Of a stretch of DNA of 47,754 bases, positions 1 to 8,871 are shown one piece after another (within the stretch, counting starts at the first letter, position 1; each line of letters begins with the position of its first letter). Source of the DNA: CAIVAT01 sp037128705 (GTDB lineage: Bacteria > Bacteroidota > Bacteroidia > Bacteroidales > FEN-979); contig JBAXVX010000032.1 in assembly GCA_037128705.1 (NCBI GenBank), forward strand, positions 1 to 47,754, written 5' to 3'. The notes beneath the pieces were generated by a model. That model saw only the letters and a program-made list of their open reading frames with translations. It ran no database searches and had not been told where the DNA came from. Made by a program: the position numbers and the translations under genes.

Positions 1-64
1 AAGGCAAAACGACATCAACCGATATTATGAATTCAATTTACCAAAGTAGAAATAAATATTATCT

Positions 65-1912
65 ATGAAACGATCGGTTTTGTTATTCCAAATTGTTTTT
101 TTCTTTGCGCATGCTGCCTTTTCGCAAGGTAACAGGACCCGGTTTAATCAGCCTCCGGAATGGTCAAAAGAGGCAATCTGGTACCAGATTTTCATTGAAC
201 GTTTTTTCAACGGGGATAAATCCAACGACCCGGGGCCCGAAAATATCAATGCACCCCCGGCAGGGATGATGGCCCCTGCAGGATGGGCTGTGACTCCATG
301 GACCCAGGATTGGTACAAAATGGATGATTGGGCGGTGAAAACCGGTAAGAATTTCAATGAAATGGTTCAGTACAGGCGATATGGAGGCGACCTCCAGGGG
401 GTCATCGACAAACTGGATTACCTGCAGGAACTTGGGATCACCGCTCTTTTTATAAATCCCCTGAATGATGCACCATCGCTGCATAAATATGATGCACGCA
501 ACTACCATCACATCGATGTCAATTTTGGACCCGATCCCGTAGGGGATAATCAAATCATTGCCAGTGAACATCCTGATGATCCCTCCACATGGAAATGGAC
601 ATCGGCCGATAAAATGTTTCTGAAACTGGTTGAAGAGGCCCACAGGCGGAATATGAAAATCATTATGGATTATTCCTGGAATCATACCGGTGTGATGTTC
701 TGGGCATGGCAGGACATTTTGAAAAACCAGGACAAGTCGCTCTATAAATCATGGTATGCCATCAAATCCTTCGACAATCCGGCCACGCCCGAAAATGAGT
801 TTTCCTATACCGGGTGGGCTGGTGTTGGTAGTTTGCCGGAGCTGAAGAAGGTGAATGTAACGACCGAAAGGATCAGCGGGTATCCGTATGAGGGAGATAT
901 TAACAGCGGGGCCAAACGGCATATTTTTGATGTAACAAAACGATGGCTGGCTCCCGACGGCAATTCAACAAAAGGGATCGACGGATTCAGGCTGGATGTG
1001 GCCGACCAGATCGGAATGGTGTTCTGGCGCGACTACCGGAAATTTGTCCGCTCCATCCGGCCCGATGCCTACCTGGTTGGCGAGATATGGTGGACAAAAT
1101 GGCCGGATAAGCTGATGGACCCGGTCCCCTATTGCAAGGGGGATGTCTTTGATGCCGTGATGTTTTACCAGGTATACAAGCCTGCCAGGTACTTTTTTGC
1201 CAAAAACGATTTTGGAACCGATGCAAAAACATTCCGCGACAGCCTTGAATTCCAGTGGAACAGGCTGCCCTCTCCCAATCGATATGCCATGATGAATGTA
1301 TCTTCGTCGCATGATGCTCCACGGTTACTGACCGATTTTTACAACCCGAATCAATACAAATTCAGATCGACCCCGAATGATGACCCGGGATATAAAACGG
1401 GCATGCCCGACCAGGAGACTTATCGGAGGTTGCGATTGTACCTGGTTCACGAATTCACCACCATCGGAGCTCCGCAAATCTGGAACGGCGAGGAGATGGG
1501 CATGTGGGGTTCCGATGATCCCCATTGCCGTAAGCCACTCATGTGGAAAGAATTCACTTTTGAACCGGAAACGAGGAATAATTTTCAACCGGGCGTGAAA
1601 GCTTTTGACCCGGTGGGGTTCAACCAGGAACAATTCGACTGGTACAGGCAACTCATCCGGATCAGAAAAGAGAACCCGGTACTCTCAACCGGTAAAATCT
1701 CCTTCCTGGTTGCCAATGGAAAAAAACTGGCCTACAGAAGATATGATGCAAACCATGAGATTATTGTCCTGTTTAACCTGGAAGAGTCAAAACAATCCTT
1801 TGATTTAACAGCAAACGGAAAGTATCTCAATCTCCTGACCCGTGAAATTATCACGGCGAAACAGATCACACTGAATTCATTGACCTCCGCTATTCTAAAA
1901 AAAATCAAATAA
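65..1912 (+). CDS. Secreted GH13 alpha-amylase family glycoside hydrolase
   Basis: 615 aa, ATG start followed by a clear signal peptide (basic start, hydrophobic core, cleavage near AFSQG, about residue 21). The mature protein opens with the WYQIFIERF strand typical of GH13 TIM barrels. Conserved regions are visible: MDYSWNHTG (region I), GFRLD with nucleophile D311, LVGEIWW with acid/base E340, and SSHD with H416/D417. A C-terminal beta-sandwich (about 535-615) follows the barrel. It should hydrolyse alpha-glucans or maltodextrins in the periplasm or outside the cell; the small size and absence of CBMs suggest a cyclomaltodextrinase/neopullulanase-like enzyme, but substrate is inferred. No T9SS sorting domain is seen, so periplasmic location is more likely. 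The stop lies 2 nt before the next gene, so the two are probably co-transcribed. No SusC/SusD pair lies nearby. Confidence 0.93.
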   Translation: MKRSVLLFQIVFFFAHAAFSQGNRTRFNQPPEWSKEAIWYQIFIERFFNGDKSNDPGPENINAPPAGMMAPAGWAVTPWTQDWYKMDDWAVKTGKNFNEMVQYRRYGGDLQGVIDKLDYLQELGITALFINPLNDAPSLHKYDARNYHHIDVNFGPDPVGDNQIIASEHPDDPSTWKWTSADKMFLKLVEEAHRRNMKIIMDYSWNHTGVMFWAWQDILKNQDKSLYKSWYAIKSFDNPATPENEFSYTGWAGVGSLPELKKVNVTTERISGYPYEGDINSGAKRHIFDVTKRWLAPDGNSTKGIDGFRLDVADQIGMVFWRDYRKFVRSIRPDAYLVGEIWWTKWPDKLMDPVPYCKGDVFDAVMFYQVYKPARYFFAKNDFGTDAKTFRDSLEFQWNRLPSPNRYAMMNVSSSHDAPRLLTDFYNPNQYKFRSTPNDDPGYKTGMPDQETYRRLRLYLVHEFTTIGAPQIWNGEEMGMWGSDDPHCRKPLMWKEFTFEPETRNNFQPGVKAFDPVGFNQEQFDWYRQLIRIRKENPVLSTGKISFLVANGKKLAYRRYDANHEIIVLFNLEESKQSFDLTANGKYLNLLTREIITAKQITLNSLTSAILKKIK

Positions 1913-1914
1913 CC

Positions 1915-4362
1915 ATGTCCATTCGTGCATTTCCTGCAATATGTGCATTGCCTGCATTGCTTGCGCTCTTTTCCTTCCCTCTATTCACACAAGCCAGGGA
2001 GGTAATCACCCTGCAGTCAAACTGGAAATTTGCCAGGGGACCCCAGGAAAATGGCTGGCAGGTTAAATTCGATGATTCAAAGTGGCAGAAGGTCTCGATC
2101 CCGCACGATTGGGCCATATACGGCCCGTTCATCCCCGACGGGGACGGAAATACAGGTAAACTTCCCTGGAAAGGCGAAGGATGGTACCGGAACAGCCTGG
2201 ATATCCAGCAAAAATTCAAAGGTCAAACCATCTATCTCCTTTTCGACGGCATCCTCTCCTGCCCTGAAATATACATCAACGGGAAAATGGCCGGGAAATG
2301 GGATTACGGGTACAATTCATTTTACCTCGATATTACTGCGCTTGTTCAGTTAAATAAACCAAATTCAATTGCCATTCACGCCGATACCCGGAATCACGAC
2401 AGCAGATGGTACCCGGGTGCAGGAATCTTCCGGAAGATCAGGATGATCGTTGTTAACCCGGTTCACATCGGAATATGGGGAACATATGTGACAACTCCCT
2501 CTGTAAATGCCGATAAAGCGCAGGTAAGGATCGTCCAGACAATCATGAACAGGCAGGCAAAGGCTAAAGGTGAGGTTAAAATAGAGAATATCCTCCTCAG
2601 TCCTTCAGGAGAGGAGATCGCAAGGCAGATGAACATGGTTGATATCGCCTCGAAGGATACCGTTTATTATGAAGTGACCATCCCTGTGAAGAATCCCGAT
2701 CGCTGGGATGTGAACCACGGCCAGCTCTATTCGGTCAGAACGATCATCAGTAAAAAAGATGTGATCCTCGACAGCTGCACCACCCCATTTGGGATCCGGA
2801 CCATGAAGTTCACTGCAGATGATGGATTTTACCTGAACGGTCAAAGGGTCCAACTGAAAGGAGTCAACCTTCATCACGACCAGGGTCCGCTGGGTGCTGC
2901 TTTTAATTACCGCGCCATGGAACGCCAGCTGCAACTTCTGAAAACCATGGGGTGCAATGCCATCAGGACCAGCCATAATACGGCAGCCCCCGAACTTCTT
3001 GACCTGTGCGATAAAATGGGAATGCTTGTTTTTGATGAAGTATTTGACAAGTACGACCAGAAAGCCGACATCACCGATAAAACCGGTTTCGAAGAATTTG
3101 CCTCCAGGAACATCCGGAATTTCGTCATGCGCGACCGCAACCATCCTTCTGTTTTTATATGGAGTGTGGGGAATGAAATGGGTGATGTGCAGATGGATAT
3201 CAACCATGGTTTCAGACGATTGAATACCATGCTTGAATTTGTCCGCCGGTATGACGATACCCGTTCCACCACCATGGTCTGTGATAACCGCAACAGCGCT
3301 GAGAAACGGCACTTCGACTTCTACGACGTTCACTGCTGGAATTATGGCCGCCGGTATGATCTTGCCCGTCAGCTGGAACCTAAAAAATCGGTGATCATCA
3401 GCGAATCTGCCTCCACGGTGAGCACCCGCGGATTCTACGAATTGCCGTTACCCGAAAAGAAAACCGACTTTACAAAATCGTTGCAGGTCAGCTCATACGA
3501 TCTCAATGCCCCGTGGTGGGCCGAGATTGCCGATGATGATTTCATGTGGCAGCAGGATGAACCCTATGTTGCAGGTGAGTTTGTATGGACCGGGTTTGAT
3601 TATCTGGGCGAACCCACGCCCTATACCAACGAATGGGCGACCGAACACGGGATGACAGCCAAAGAGGCCGCACACAGCTCCTATTTCGGCATTCTCGATC
3701 TCTGTGGAATTCCCAAGGACCGGTATGACCTGTATAAAAGCTACTGGAATCCCGGCGAAACGACCATTCACATCCTTCCCCACTGGAACTGGCCTGGCAG
3801 GGAGGGCGCCAGCATCCCGGTATTTGTATATACCAATGGGGACTGTGCTGAGCTGTTTCTCAATGGAAAATCCCTGGGAAAGAAATGTAAGATCCCTGGT
3901 TCAAAGAATTCAGTTGAACGTTTCCGGCTTATGTGGAATGAGGTGGCCTATCAGCCGGGAGTCCTGAAGGCGGTGGCATACAGGGACGGGACAATCATCG
4001 GGGAAGAGATCATGAAAACCGCCGGAGATCCCTTCCGGTTAAGGATGACCCCCGACCGTAACTCTATCCGGTGCGATGGGAACGACCTGTCCTACATCCT
4101 CGTTGAAGCACTGGATAAGGAGGGGAATCCTTGCCCGCTGGCCGATAACCTGGTTAGTTTTGCGATTTCCGGACCGGGTTTCATTGCCGGTGTGGGCAAC
4201 GGGAACCCCCAGTCGATGGATCCTTTCCAGGCAAGCCAGGTCCGTCTGTTTTACGGGAAAGCCATGCTGATCATCCGTTCAGAAAAGAAAAATGGAGAGA
4301 TCAGTATCAGCGCAACAAGTAACGGGTTGATTCAGGACAGTAAAATCATTGACAGCAGGTAA
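1915..4362 (+). CDS. Secreted GH2 beta-galactosidase-like enzyme
   Basis: 815 aa with an N-terminal signal peptide (cleavage near FTQARE). Domain order fits GH2 exo-beta-glycosidases: N-terminal jelly-roll (about 30-190), immunoglobulin-like domain (about 195-300), TIM barrel (about 305-600), then a DUF4982-like domain (starting near the YWNPGE motif) and a terminal Ig-like domain. Catalytic motifs are present: SVGNEMGD with acid/base E421, and IISES with nucleophile E497; NAIRTSHN is also GH2-typical. The family releases terminal beta-galactosyl (or beta-glucuronyl/mannosyl) residues; the DUF4982 tail is most often seen on Bacteroidota beta-galactosidases. Start is 2 nt after the upstream GH13 stop, implying a shared transcript. 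Pairing an alpha-glucanase with a beta-galactosidase suggests mixed plant or glycogen oligosaccharide use, which is inference. Confidence 0.92.
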   Translation: MSIRAFPAICALPALLALFSFPLFTQAREVITLQSNWKFARGPQENGWQVKFDDSKWQKVSIPHDWAIYGPFIPDGDGNTGKLPWKGEGWYRNSLDIQQKFKGQTIYLLFDGILSCPEIYINGKMAGKWDYGYNSFYLDITALVQLNKPNSIAIHADTRNHDSRWYPGAGIFRKIRMIVVNPVHIGIWGTYVTTPSVNADKAQVRIVQTIMNRQAKAKGEVKIENILLSPSGEEIARQMNMVDIASKDTVYYEVTIPVKNPDRWDVNHGQLYSVRTIISKKDVILDSCTTPFGIRTMKFTADDGFYLNGQRVQLKGVNLHHDQGPLGAAFNYRAMERQLQLLKTMGCNAIRTSHNTAAPELLDLCDKMGMLVFDEVFDKYDQKADITDKTGFEEFASRNIRNFVMRDRNHPSVFIWSVGNEMGDVQMDINHGFRRLNTMLEFVRRYDDTRSTTMVCDNRNSAEKRHFDFYDVHCWNYGRRYDLARQLEPKKSVIISESASTVSTRGFYELPLPEKKTDFTKSLQVSSYDLNAPWWAEIADDDFMWQQDEPYVAGEFVWTGFDYLGEPTPYTNEWATEHGMTAKEAAHSSYFGILDLCGIPKDRYDLYKSYWNPGETTIHILPHWNWPGREGASIPVFVYTNGDCAELFLNGKSLGKKCKIPGSKNSVERFRLMWNEVAYQPGVLKAVAYRDGTIIGEEIMKTAGDPFRLRMTPDRNSIRCDGNDLSYILVEALDKEGNPCPLADNLVSFAISGPGFIAGVGNGNPQSMDPFQASQVRLFYGKAMLIIRSEKKNGEISISATSNGLIQDSKIIDSR

Positions 4363-4425
4363 TTTAAACCAATTCTAATTTCGATATGTTTTGGACAACC
4401 ATTCGGAAATATTCCGTTATTTTGC

Positions 4426-5187
4426 ATGATACAATTACCAGCAGACCTTGTGAAGATTTTAATCGGGATAGATGATACAGATAACCTCGAGACAAGGGGA
4501 ACCGGCCACCATGCAAGGATGCTCGGTCATTCGCTCGTGGATGCGGGGTTATTTGAAATGCGGTCGGTCACACGTCACCAGTTGCTGGTCGACCGGCGGA
4601 TCCCGTTTACCTCGCACAACAGTTCCGCCTGCCTCGCCGGGGTATCTACAGGCAACCTGGACGGTCTGATCAATCATGCGAAGGAATTTCTAAAACGGGA
4701 AAGTGCATTTGATTCTGATGCCGGCCTGTGTGTCGCCAGGGAAGATGATATCACACATGCCATTGTCGAGTTTGGAAAACGGGCGAAACACGAAATCCTG
4801 ACAACCAACGACGCTTATCGTCTCATCCTAAATACATCCATCTACCTGGAAGGGTTCCTCAATACAAAGATCGGTGTGATCGGTTCTTTAGCGGCCGTGG
4901 GTCTCCGGGCCGGTGGAAACGATGGCAGGCTGCTTTGGTCTCGTAATCTCCGGGAGACAACCGGCGATTTTCAGATCAGCGAATTGCTTGAGCTGGTCGA
5001 TATTGACAGAATTGTGGAAAAAGATCTCTTTGTTCCCGATCCATCCTCGGTCATCAGGATCAGCGACTGGTGTAGACCCGTGATGATCGGGGGCAAGATA
5101 ACGCTCATAGCCGAAAAGAATTTAAACAATCAACCCTATGCATACGAGTCTGCTTCAAAAGACTATATCAAAAGTATTTCCGAATAG
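4426..5187 (+). CDS. GIDDTD-motif protein, TiaS-like N-terminal domain, unknown function
   Basis: 253 aa, no signal peptide or membrane segment, so cytoplasmic. Residues 9-21 read VKILIGIDDTDNL, followed by ETRGTGHHA. The GIDDTD signature is the acidic nucleotide/metal-binding motif known from the N-terminal domain of archaeal TiaS (agmatinylcytidine synthetase), but the rest of TiaS (zinc ribbon, OB fold) is absent, so that reaction should not be assumed. The ATG at 4426 is used here; a GTG at 4450 would give the usual short N-terminus directly before KILIGIDDTD. The 3' end overlaps the next gene by 50 nt, and the four genes from here to 8775 are packed like an operon ending in a TonB-dependent receptor. 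Role: possibly a kinase/ligase-like enzyme acting on an imported cofactor (inference). Confidence 0.8.
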   Translation: MIQLPADLVKILIGIDDTDNLETRGTGHHARMLGHSLVDAGLFEMRSVTRHQLLVDRRIPFTSHNSSACLAGVSTGNLDGLINHAKEFLKRESAFDSDAGLCVAREDDITHAIVEFGKRAKHEILTTNDAYRLILNTSIYLEGFLNTKIGVIGSLAAVGLRAGGNDGRLLWSRNLRETTGDFQISELLELVDIDRIVEKDLFVPDPSSVIRISDWCRPVMIGGKITLIAEKNLNNQPYAYESASKDYIKSISE

Positions 5188-5698
5188 TTCAGTTGCCACT
5201 GCTGCGGAGATCCTCTTTTTGTTTGGGATTGGCATGATTGCCATCGTGCTGCACACCAGGCTGCGCATTCCGATGCATCTCCCGGGCAAACAGGGATTGC
5301 TCTTTGTTGCCCTGATCGTCACCGGGAAGGGATTATCCAGATTCCCATTTGCTGCCACCGTGTCGGGACTCGGAGCGGCCACCATGCTGCTAATCCCCGG
5401 TCTCGGGTTTCATGATCCCTTTATGGCCGTCATGTACCTATTCCTTGGATTTATCATGGATTTAATTACCGAATTTGCCTCCGGGTTTACTGCCAGGACC
5501 TGGGTTCTCGCCATTCTTTGCGGCGCCTGCTGGGTCTTCATCCCCTTGTTCCGGCTCACCCTCTCGCTTTTTATTGAAATGCCTTTGGGAGCCTTTCGAA
5601 GCGGATACCTCTATCCATTTGCCACCCACCTCATTTTCGGTATGGCAGGCGGACTCATAGCGGCCGGTTTACTTACCCTGGCTGATAAAAAATCCTGA
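5138..5698 (+). CDS. Small polytopic membrane protein, ECF S-component-like topology
   Basis: 186 aa with roughly five to six hydrophobic segments (about 22-40, 50-62, 68-85, 92-112, 122-145, 160-180). The ATG lies 50 nt inside the upstream GIDDTD gene, a strong sign of translational coupling. Length and topology resemble substrate-binding S components of ECF vitamin transporters or a core-transport-type membrane protein, but I see no diagnostic motif and no ECF ATPase or T component in the window. The partners downstream are a lipoprotein and a TonB-dependent receptor. Together they suggest passage of a scarce compound across both membranes, with this protein as the inner-membrane element. 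That function is inferred from context only. Confidence 0.75.
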   Translation: MHTSLLQKTISKVFPNSSVATAAEILFLFGIGMIAIVLHTRLRIPMHLPGKQGLLFVALIVTGKGLSRFPFAATVSGLGAATMLLIPGLGFHDPFMAVMYLFLGFIMDLITEFASGFTARTWVLAILCGACWVFIPLFRLTLSLFIEMPLGAFRSGYLYPFATHLIFGMAGGLIAAGLLTLADKKS

Positions 5699-5743
5699 AC
5701 TATGCCGGGCAAAATATTCAACCAAACAAGTTGGCCCCCCGAT

Positions 5744-6646
5744 ATGCAGAATACACCCTATCGGTTGACCCTGAAATTGCTCATTACCGGCCTTGTACTC
5801 ATCTCATTTTCCGGGTTATTTATCGCTTGTAAAAAAGGTACGGCACCCATCCCTCCGCTCATCGCATTTAATCGTGGTTCCGGATATACTTTTAATGACA
5901 CCATCCTCCAGGCTGGACAGAAGGTTAAAATAGGGATCCATGCTGTCACCTCCAGTGCGAACCTGACCTATTTCTCGGTTCGGTTCGATGATGGCAGGAG
6001 CCAGATCCTGCTGGACTCAGGATTAAATGTGCCTTCACTCGATTATGCCCTTGAAGTGATAAAGACCAATGCCCCGGTTGAAAAATGGACCTTCCTGATC
6101 ATGGACCGGAACCGGATGGAGATGAGTGTCCAGATCAACCTTACCAGGTCTGACAGTTCCAAATGGGGGAAGATCAGGACCATGAGCAACCTTGTTCTTG
6201 GCGGCCAGGAAAACAGTTCGATTGGAAGTTTTCTTTCCCTTCAGGACACGCTGGTGATGAACCTGCAACAGGCCTTTGAAAACCAATCCCTGGCCGACAT
6301 TGTCTACTATTACGGTCAGTATGAAGGAACCCTTGCATCGCCCAATGAAGCAGAGGCACCTGGATTCTTCACCGGCCCGCAGGGAATTGCAAACTGGACC
6401 GTGAAAAACGAAACCCGTTACGACACAACGATGATCACCGCTCAAATGTTCGACCAGTCAGAAAATGACAGCCTCATCCTGTCGGCCTACGAACCCACAG
6501 CCGGCAAAAAGAAGGGGAAGTATATTCAGCCGGGGATGGTCTTTTCATTCAGGAGTCCGGAAGGCAAACTGGGTTTGATAAAAATAGAGGAGGTGTCACC
6601 TGCTCCGGCGGGATCAGTAAAAATGAACATTAAAATCCAGCAATAA
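5744..6646 (+). CDS. Exported lipoprotein of unknown function beside TonB-dependent receptor
   Basis: 300 aa from the ATG at 5744. An in-frame ATG at 5702 would add 14 residues ahead of a complete lipoprotein signal, so 5744 is preferred. The signal peptide ends in the lipobox LFIAC with lipid-modified Cys29. The mature part is soluble and rich in beta structure: an N-terminal part like an Ig domain (DDTILQAGQKVKIGIHA region), then EKWTFLIMDRNR, and a C-terminal half containing YYYGQYEGTLASPNEAEAPG and GKLGLIKIEEV. I do not recognise a named family. It ends 2 nt before the TonB-dependent receptor, so it is likely a surface or periplasmic-facing partner of that receptor, for example a substrate-capturing lipoprotein. 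It is not SusD-like (no TPR helices, too short). Confidence 0.75.
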   Translation: MQNTPYRLTLKLLITGLVLISFSGLFIACKKGTAPIPPLIAFNRGSGYTFNDTILQAGQKVKIGIHAVTSSANLTYFSVRFDDGRSQILLDSGLNVPSLDYALEVIKTNAPVEKWTFLIMDRNRMEMSVQINLTRSDSSKWGKIRTMSNLVLGGQENSSIGSFLSLQDTLVMNLQQAFENQSLADIVYYYGQYEGTLASPNEAEAPGFFTGPQGIANWTVKNETRYDTTMITAQMFDQSENDSLILSAYEPTAGKKKGKYIQPGMVFSFRSPEGKLGLIKIEEVSPAPAGSVKMNIKIQQ

Positions 6647-6648
6647 CG

Positions 6649-8775
6649 ATGAAAATGTCTGTTTTAAGCAGGATACTTCTCTGGATGCTGGTATTGACAT
6701 TTATGCCAGGCATCAGCATCGCGGGTGTCATGGATTATCGCGACGGGGGAGATACCATCCGGAAAGCCTGGTCCACCGATCTTCCTGAATTTTTTGTAAC
6801 AGCCACCCGTACACAACATAAAACAGAGGATATACCCGTCCGGCTTGCCTCGATCGGGAGCAGTGAGATCAATGTAATGCCTTCAATAACAGCCGATGCC
6901 ATGCTGGAACTGGTCCCGGGAATGAACATCGATCGTTCAAACGGAATCTTCTCGAAAAATGCAAGCATCACCATGCGGGGATTGAACGGGACCCCCAGGA
7001 CGCTGGTGCTGCTCGACGGGATCCCGCTGAACAAGGCGGATGGCGGTGGACTGAACTGGAACCGTATCATTCCAGAATTCATCAACCGGATCGAGGTATC
7101 CAAAGGTCCCACATCCTCCGTGTATGGAAGCAATGCCATGGGCGGGGTAATTAACATCATCACTGAACGGCCCTCAGCAACGATCCAGGGGCAGGTGAAA
7201 GCCTTCTACGGATCAGACAATACCTTCGGAGGCCTTTTCAGTGTTGGTGGAAAGCCCGGCAAAACGGATAAAGGGTTTTATTACACCCTGAACGGATTTT
7301 ACAGGCAGGGGGACGGCTATATCATGGTCCCCGACGACAGCCGCGACAGCATGGATGTGAAGAATGCCATGAAAGAGGGGCTGGTGGCAGCTAAGATCGG
7401 GTATCAATACGGGAACCGGAGCTACACCGAGATCGAATACAGCTATTTCAGCGACAAGCGGTATGATGGCTTTGAGGTGTATGAGCCGGGCGGTGGATAC
7501 AATGAGTATCCTACCCATGCCATCAGGGTCACAAGCAACAATAATTTCAGCAAGGCCGAATTGCTCATGAGCGCCTATTACCAGAATGAATTCTACCACC
7601 GCCTCACTGAATCGATGGCAGCCAAGAAAGGCAATAAATATACAATGTATAAAACCGATTCACGGCGGATTGACCAGGGGATCTGGTCCAACCTGACGCT
7701 TCATGGAAAGAAAAGAATGACCTATACCCTTGGGCTGGACATCAGGTCGGGCAGTGTGGATGCCTCCGACACTTACTTAACCGCGACTGATGTTTTACAG
7801 AATAAAGGGAAAATGGATTTTTTCGCGCTATTCGGTGAGTATGAATGGCATATTATCCAGGATAAACTGATTCTACTGGCCGGCCTGCGGTATGATGTGG
7901 CCAGGTTCCACAACGGGTCATTTGTCATTGAGGAGCCCACCACCCTGACTTCATTCATGGCAGATTATCCAACTGAATTTTCGGATGCAACGTGGCAGGC
8001 GCTGAGCCCGAAGCTCGGAATGAAATACCTCTTTTCAAAAAACCTCAGCGGCTACCTCTCCTATTCACGGGGCTTCCGCCCTGCCATGCTCGATGATATG
8101 TGCAAAAACGGAAATGTCACCAAAGGATTCAAACTGGCCAACCCGCAACTCAAACCCGAAACCATCGATAACTACGAGGTTGGCGCAGACTGGAGTCCTA
8201 TCCCTTCTCTTAGTTTTCAGCCTTCGATATATGTGTCATACGGTCATGACTTCCAGTATTTCGTAAGTACCGGCGACAGCATCAATACGGGTGGCGATAA
8301 GGACAAACCCATCCTCCGGAGAGAAAATGTGAGTGGTGTGAGGATCATTGGTGCAGAAATTTCGGGGCGGTGGCAGATCATTAAAAATCTCAGGCTTGTA
8401 GCCAACTATGCTTACAACGATTCAAAGATTACCTCATTTGATTCTCCAGCCGGAAATAAGGATCTGACAGGAAAATACATTGTAGAAGTACCACGTAACC
8501 AGGCCTTTGCAGGCATTTGGTGGAATAACCCCATCGTCCAGGTCGCCCTGACATTTAACTATAAGGATTTTCAATGGAACGATGATGAGAACACCCTTCA
8601 AACAGGACCATCCAATACATTTGACCTGAGACTCGGCCACACCTTTGCAGAAAAGTTTACCGTGAGCGCTACCATGCAGGATATTTTCAATACAAGGTAT
8701 TATGATTCGAAAGGGAATTTATCTCCCGGAAGGTTTATTATGCTGAACCTGGCCTATGGGTTTAGAGGAATGTGA
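6649..8775 (+). CDS. TonB-dependent outer-membrane receptor
   Basis: 708 aa with signal peptide (about 1-25). A plug domain follows (about 50-165) with hallmark strings ITMRGLNGTPRTLVLLDGIP, RIEVSKGPTSSVYGSNAMGG and VINIIT. The remainder is a beta-barrel with alternating aromatic strands and ends in an aromatic-rich final strand (LNLAYGFRGM). It imports a ligand across the outer membrane using TonB/ExbBD energy. At about 700 aa, without the N-terminal CarboxypepD_reg domain of SusC proteins, it resembles siderophore, cobalamin or metal-chelate receptors rather than glycan importers. It is the last gene of the 4426-8775 unit, 2 nt after the lipoprotein. Ligand unknown. The stop codon overlaps the first unit of a GATTTAC tandem repeat. 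Confidence 0.93.
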   Translation: MKMSVLSRILLWMLVLTFMPGISIAGVMDYRDGGDTIRKAWSTDLPEFFVTATRTQHKTEDIPVRLASIGSSEINVMPSITADAMLELVPGMNIDRSNGIFSKNASITMRGLNGTPRTLVLLDGIPLNKADGGGLNWNRIIPEFINRIEVSKGPTSSVYGSNAMGGVINIITERPSATIQGQVKAFYGSDNTFGGLFSVGGKPGKTDKGFYYTLNGFYRQGDGYIMVPDDSRDSMDVKNAMKEGLVAAKIGYQYGNRSYTEIEYSYFSDKRYDGFEVYEPGGGYNEYPTHAIRVTSNNNFSKAELLMSAYYQNEFYHRLTESMAAKKGNKYTMYKTDSRRIDQGIWSNLTLHGKKRMTYTLGLDIRSGSVDASDTYLTATDVLQNKGKMDFFALFGEYEWHIIQDKLILLAGLRYDVARFHNGSFVIEEPTTLTSFMADYPTEFSDATWQALSPKLGMKYLFSKNLSGYLSYSRGFRPAMLDDMCKNGNVTKGFKLANPQLKPETIDNYEVGADWSPIPSLSFQPSIYVSYGHDFQYFVSTGDSINTGGDKDKPILRRENVSGVRIIGAEISGRWQIIKNLRLVANYAYNDSKITSFDSPAGNKDLTGKYIVEVPRNQAFAGIWWNNPIVQVALTFNYKDFQWNDDENTLQTGPSNTFDLRLGHTFAEKFTVSATMQDIFNTRYYDSKGNLSPGRFIMLNLAYGFRGM

Positions 8776-8812
8776 TTTACGATTTACGATTTACGATTTA
8801 CGATCTACGATT
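8774..8812. repeat. 7-bp tandem repeat (GATTTAC)n
   Basis: Four exact GATTTAC units (8774-8801) are followed by one GATCTAC variant and a partial unit. The array starts within the stop codon of the TonB-dependent receptor and lies before the next secreted protein. The same 7-mer, in the opposite orientation, forms another array at 19983-20003. Confidence 0.9.
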
Positions 8813-8871
8813 TTTGAATAGCAAATGAAGGATACGAAGTACAAATCATTAATAACTTAAAATTTCACCTT

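Noticed and set aside
1..64. Upstream coding fragment or promoter before the first GH13 gene
   Set aside because: No reading frame, hairpin or TAnnTTTG element could be supported in these 64 nt.
2605..3333. 242-aa open frame on the minus strand
   Set aside because: Lies entirely within the GH2 gene, has no domain or signal features and mirrors its codon pattern; treated as a shadow.
4426..5187. Annotating the GIDDTD protein as TiaS (tRNA-Ile2 agmatinylcytidine synthetase)
   Set aside because: Only the N-terminal motif matches; length and remaining domains do not, and bacteria use TilS for this modification.
8774..8812. CRISPR-like array
   Set aside because: The 7-bp units are contiguous with no spacers and no cas genes are nearby.
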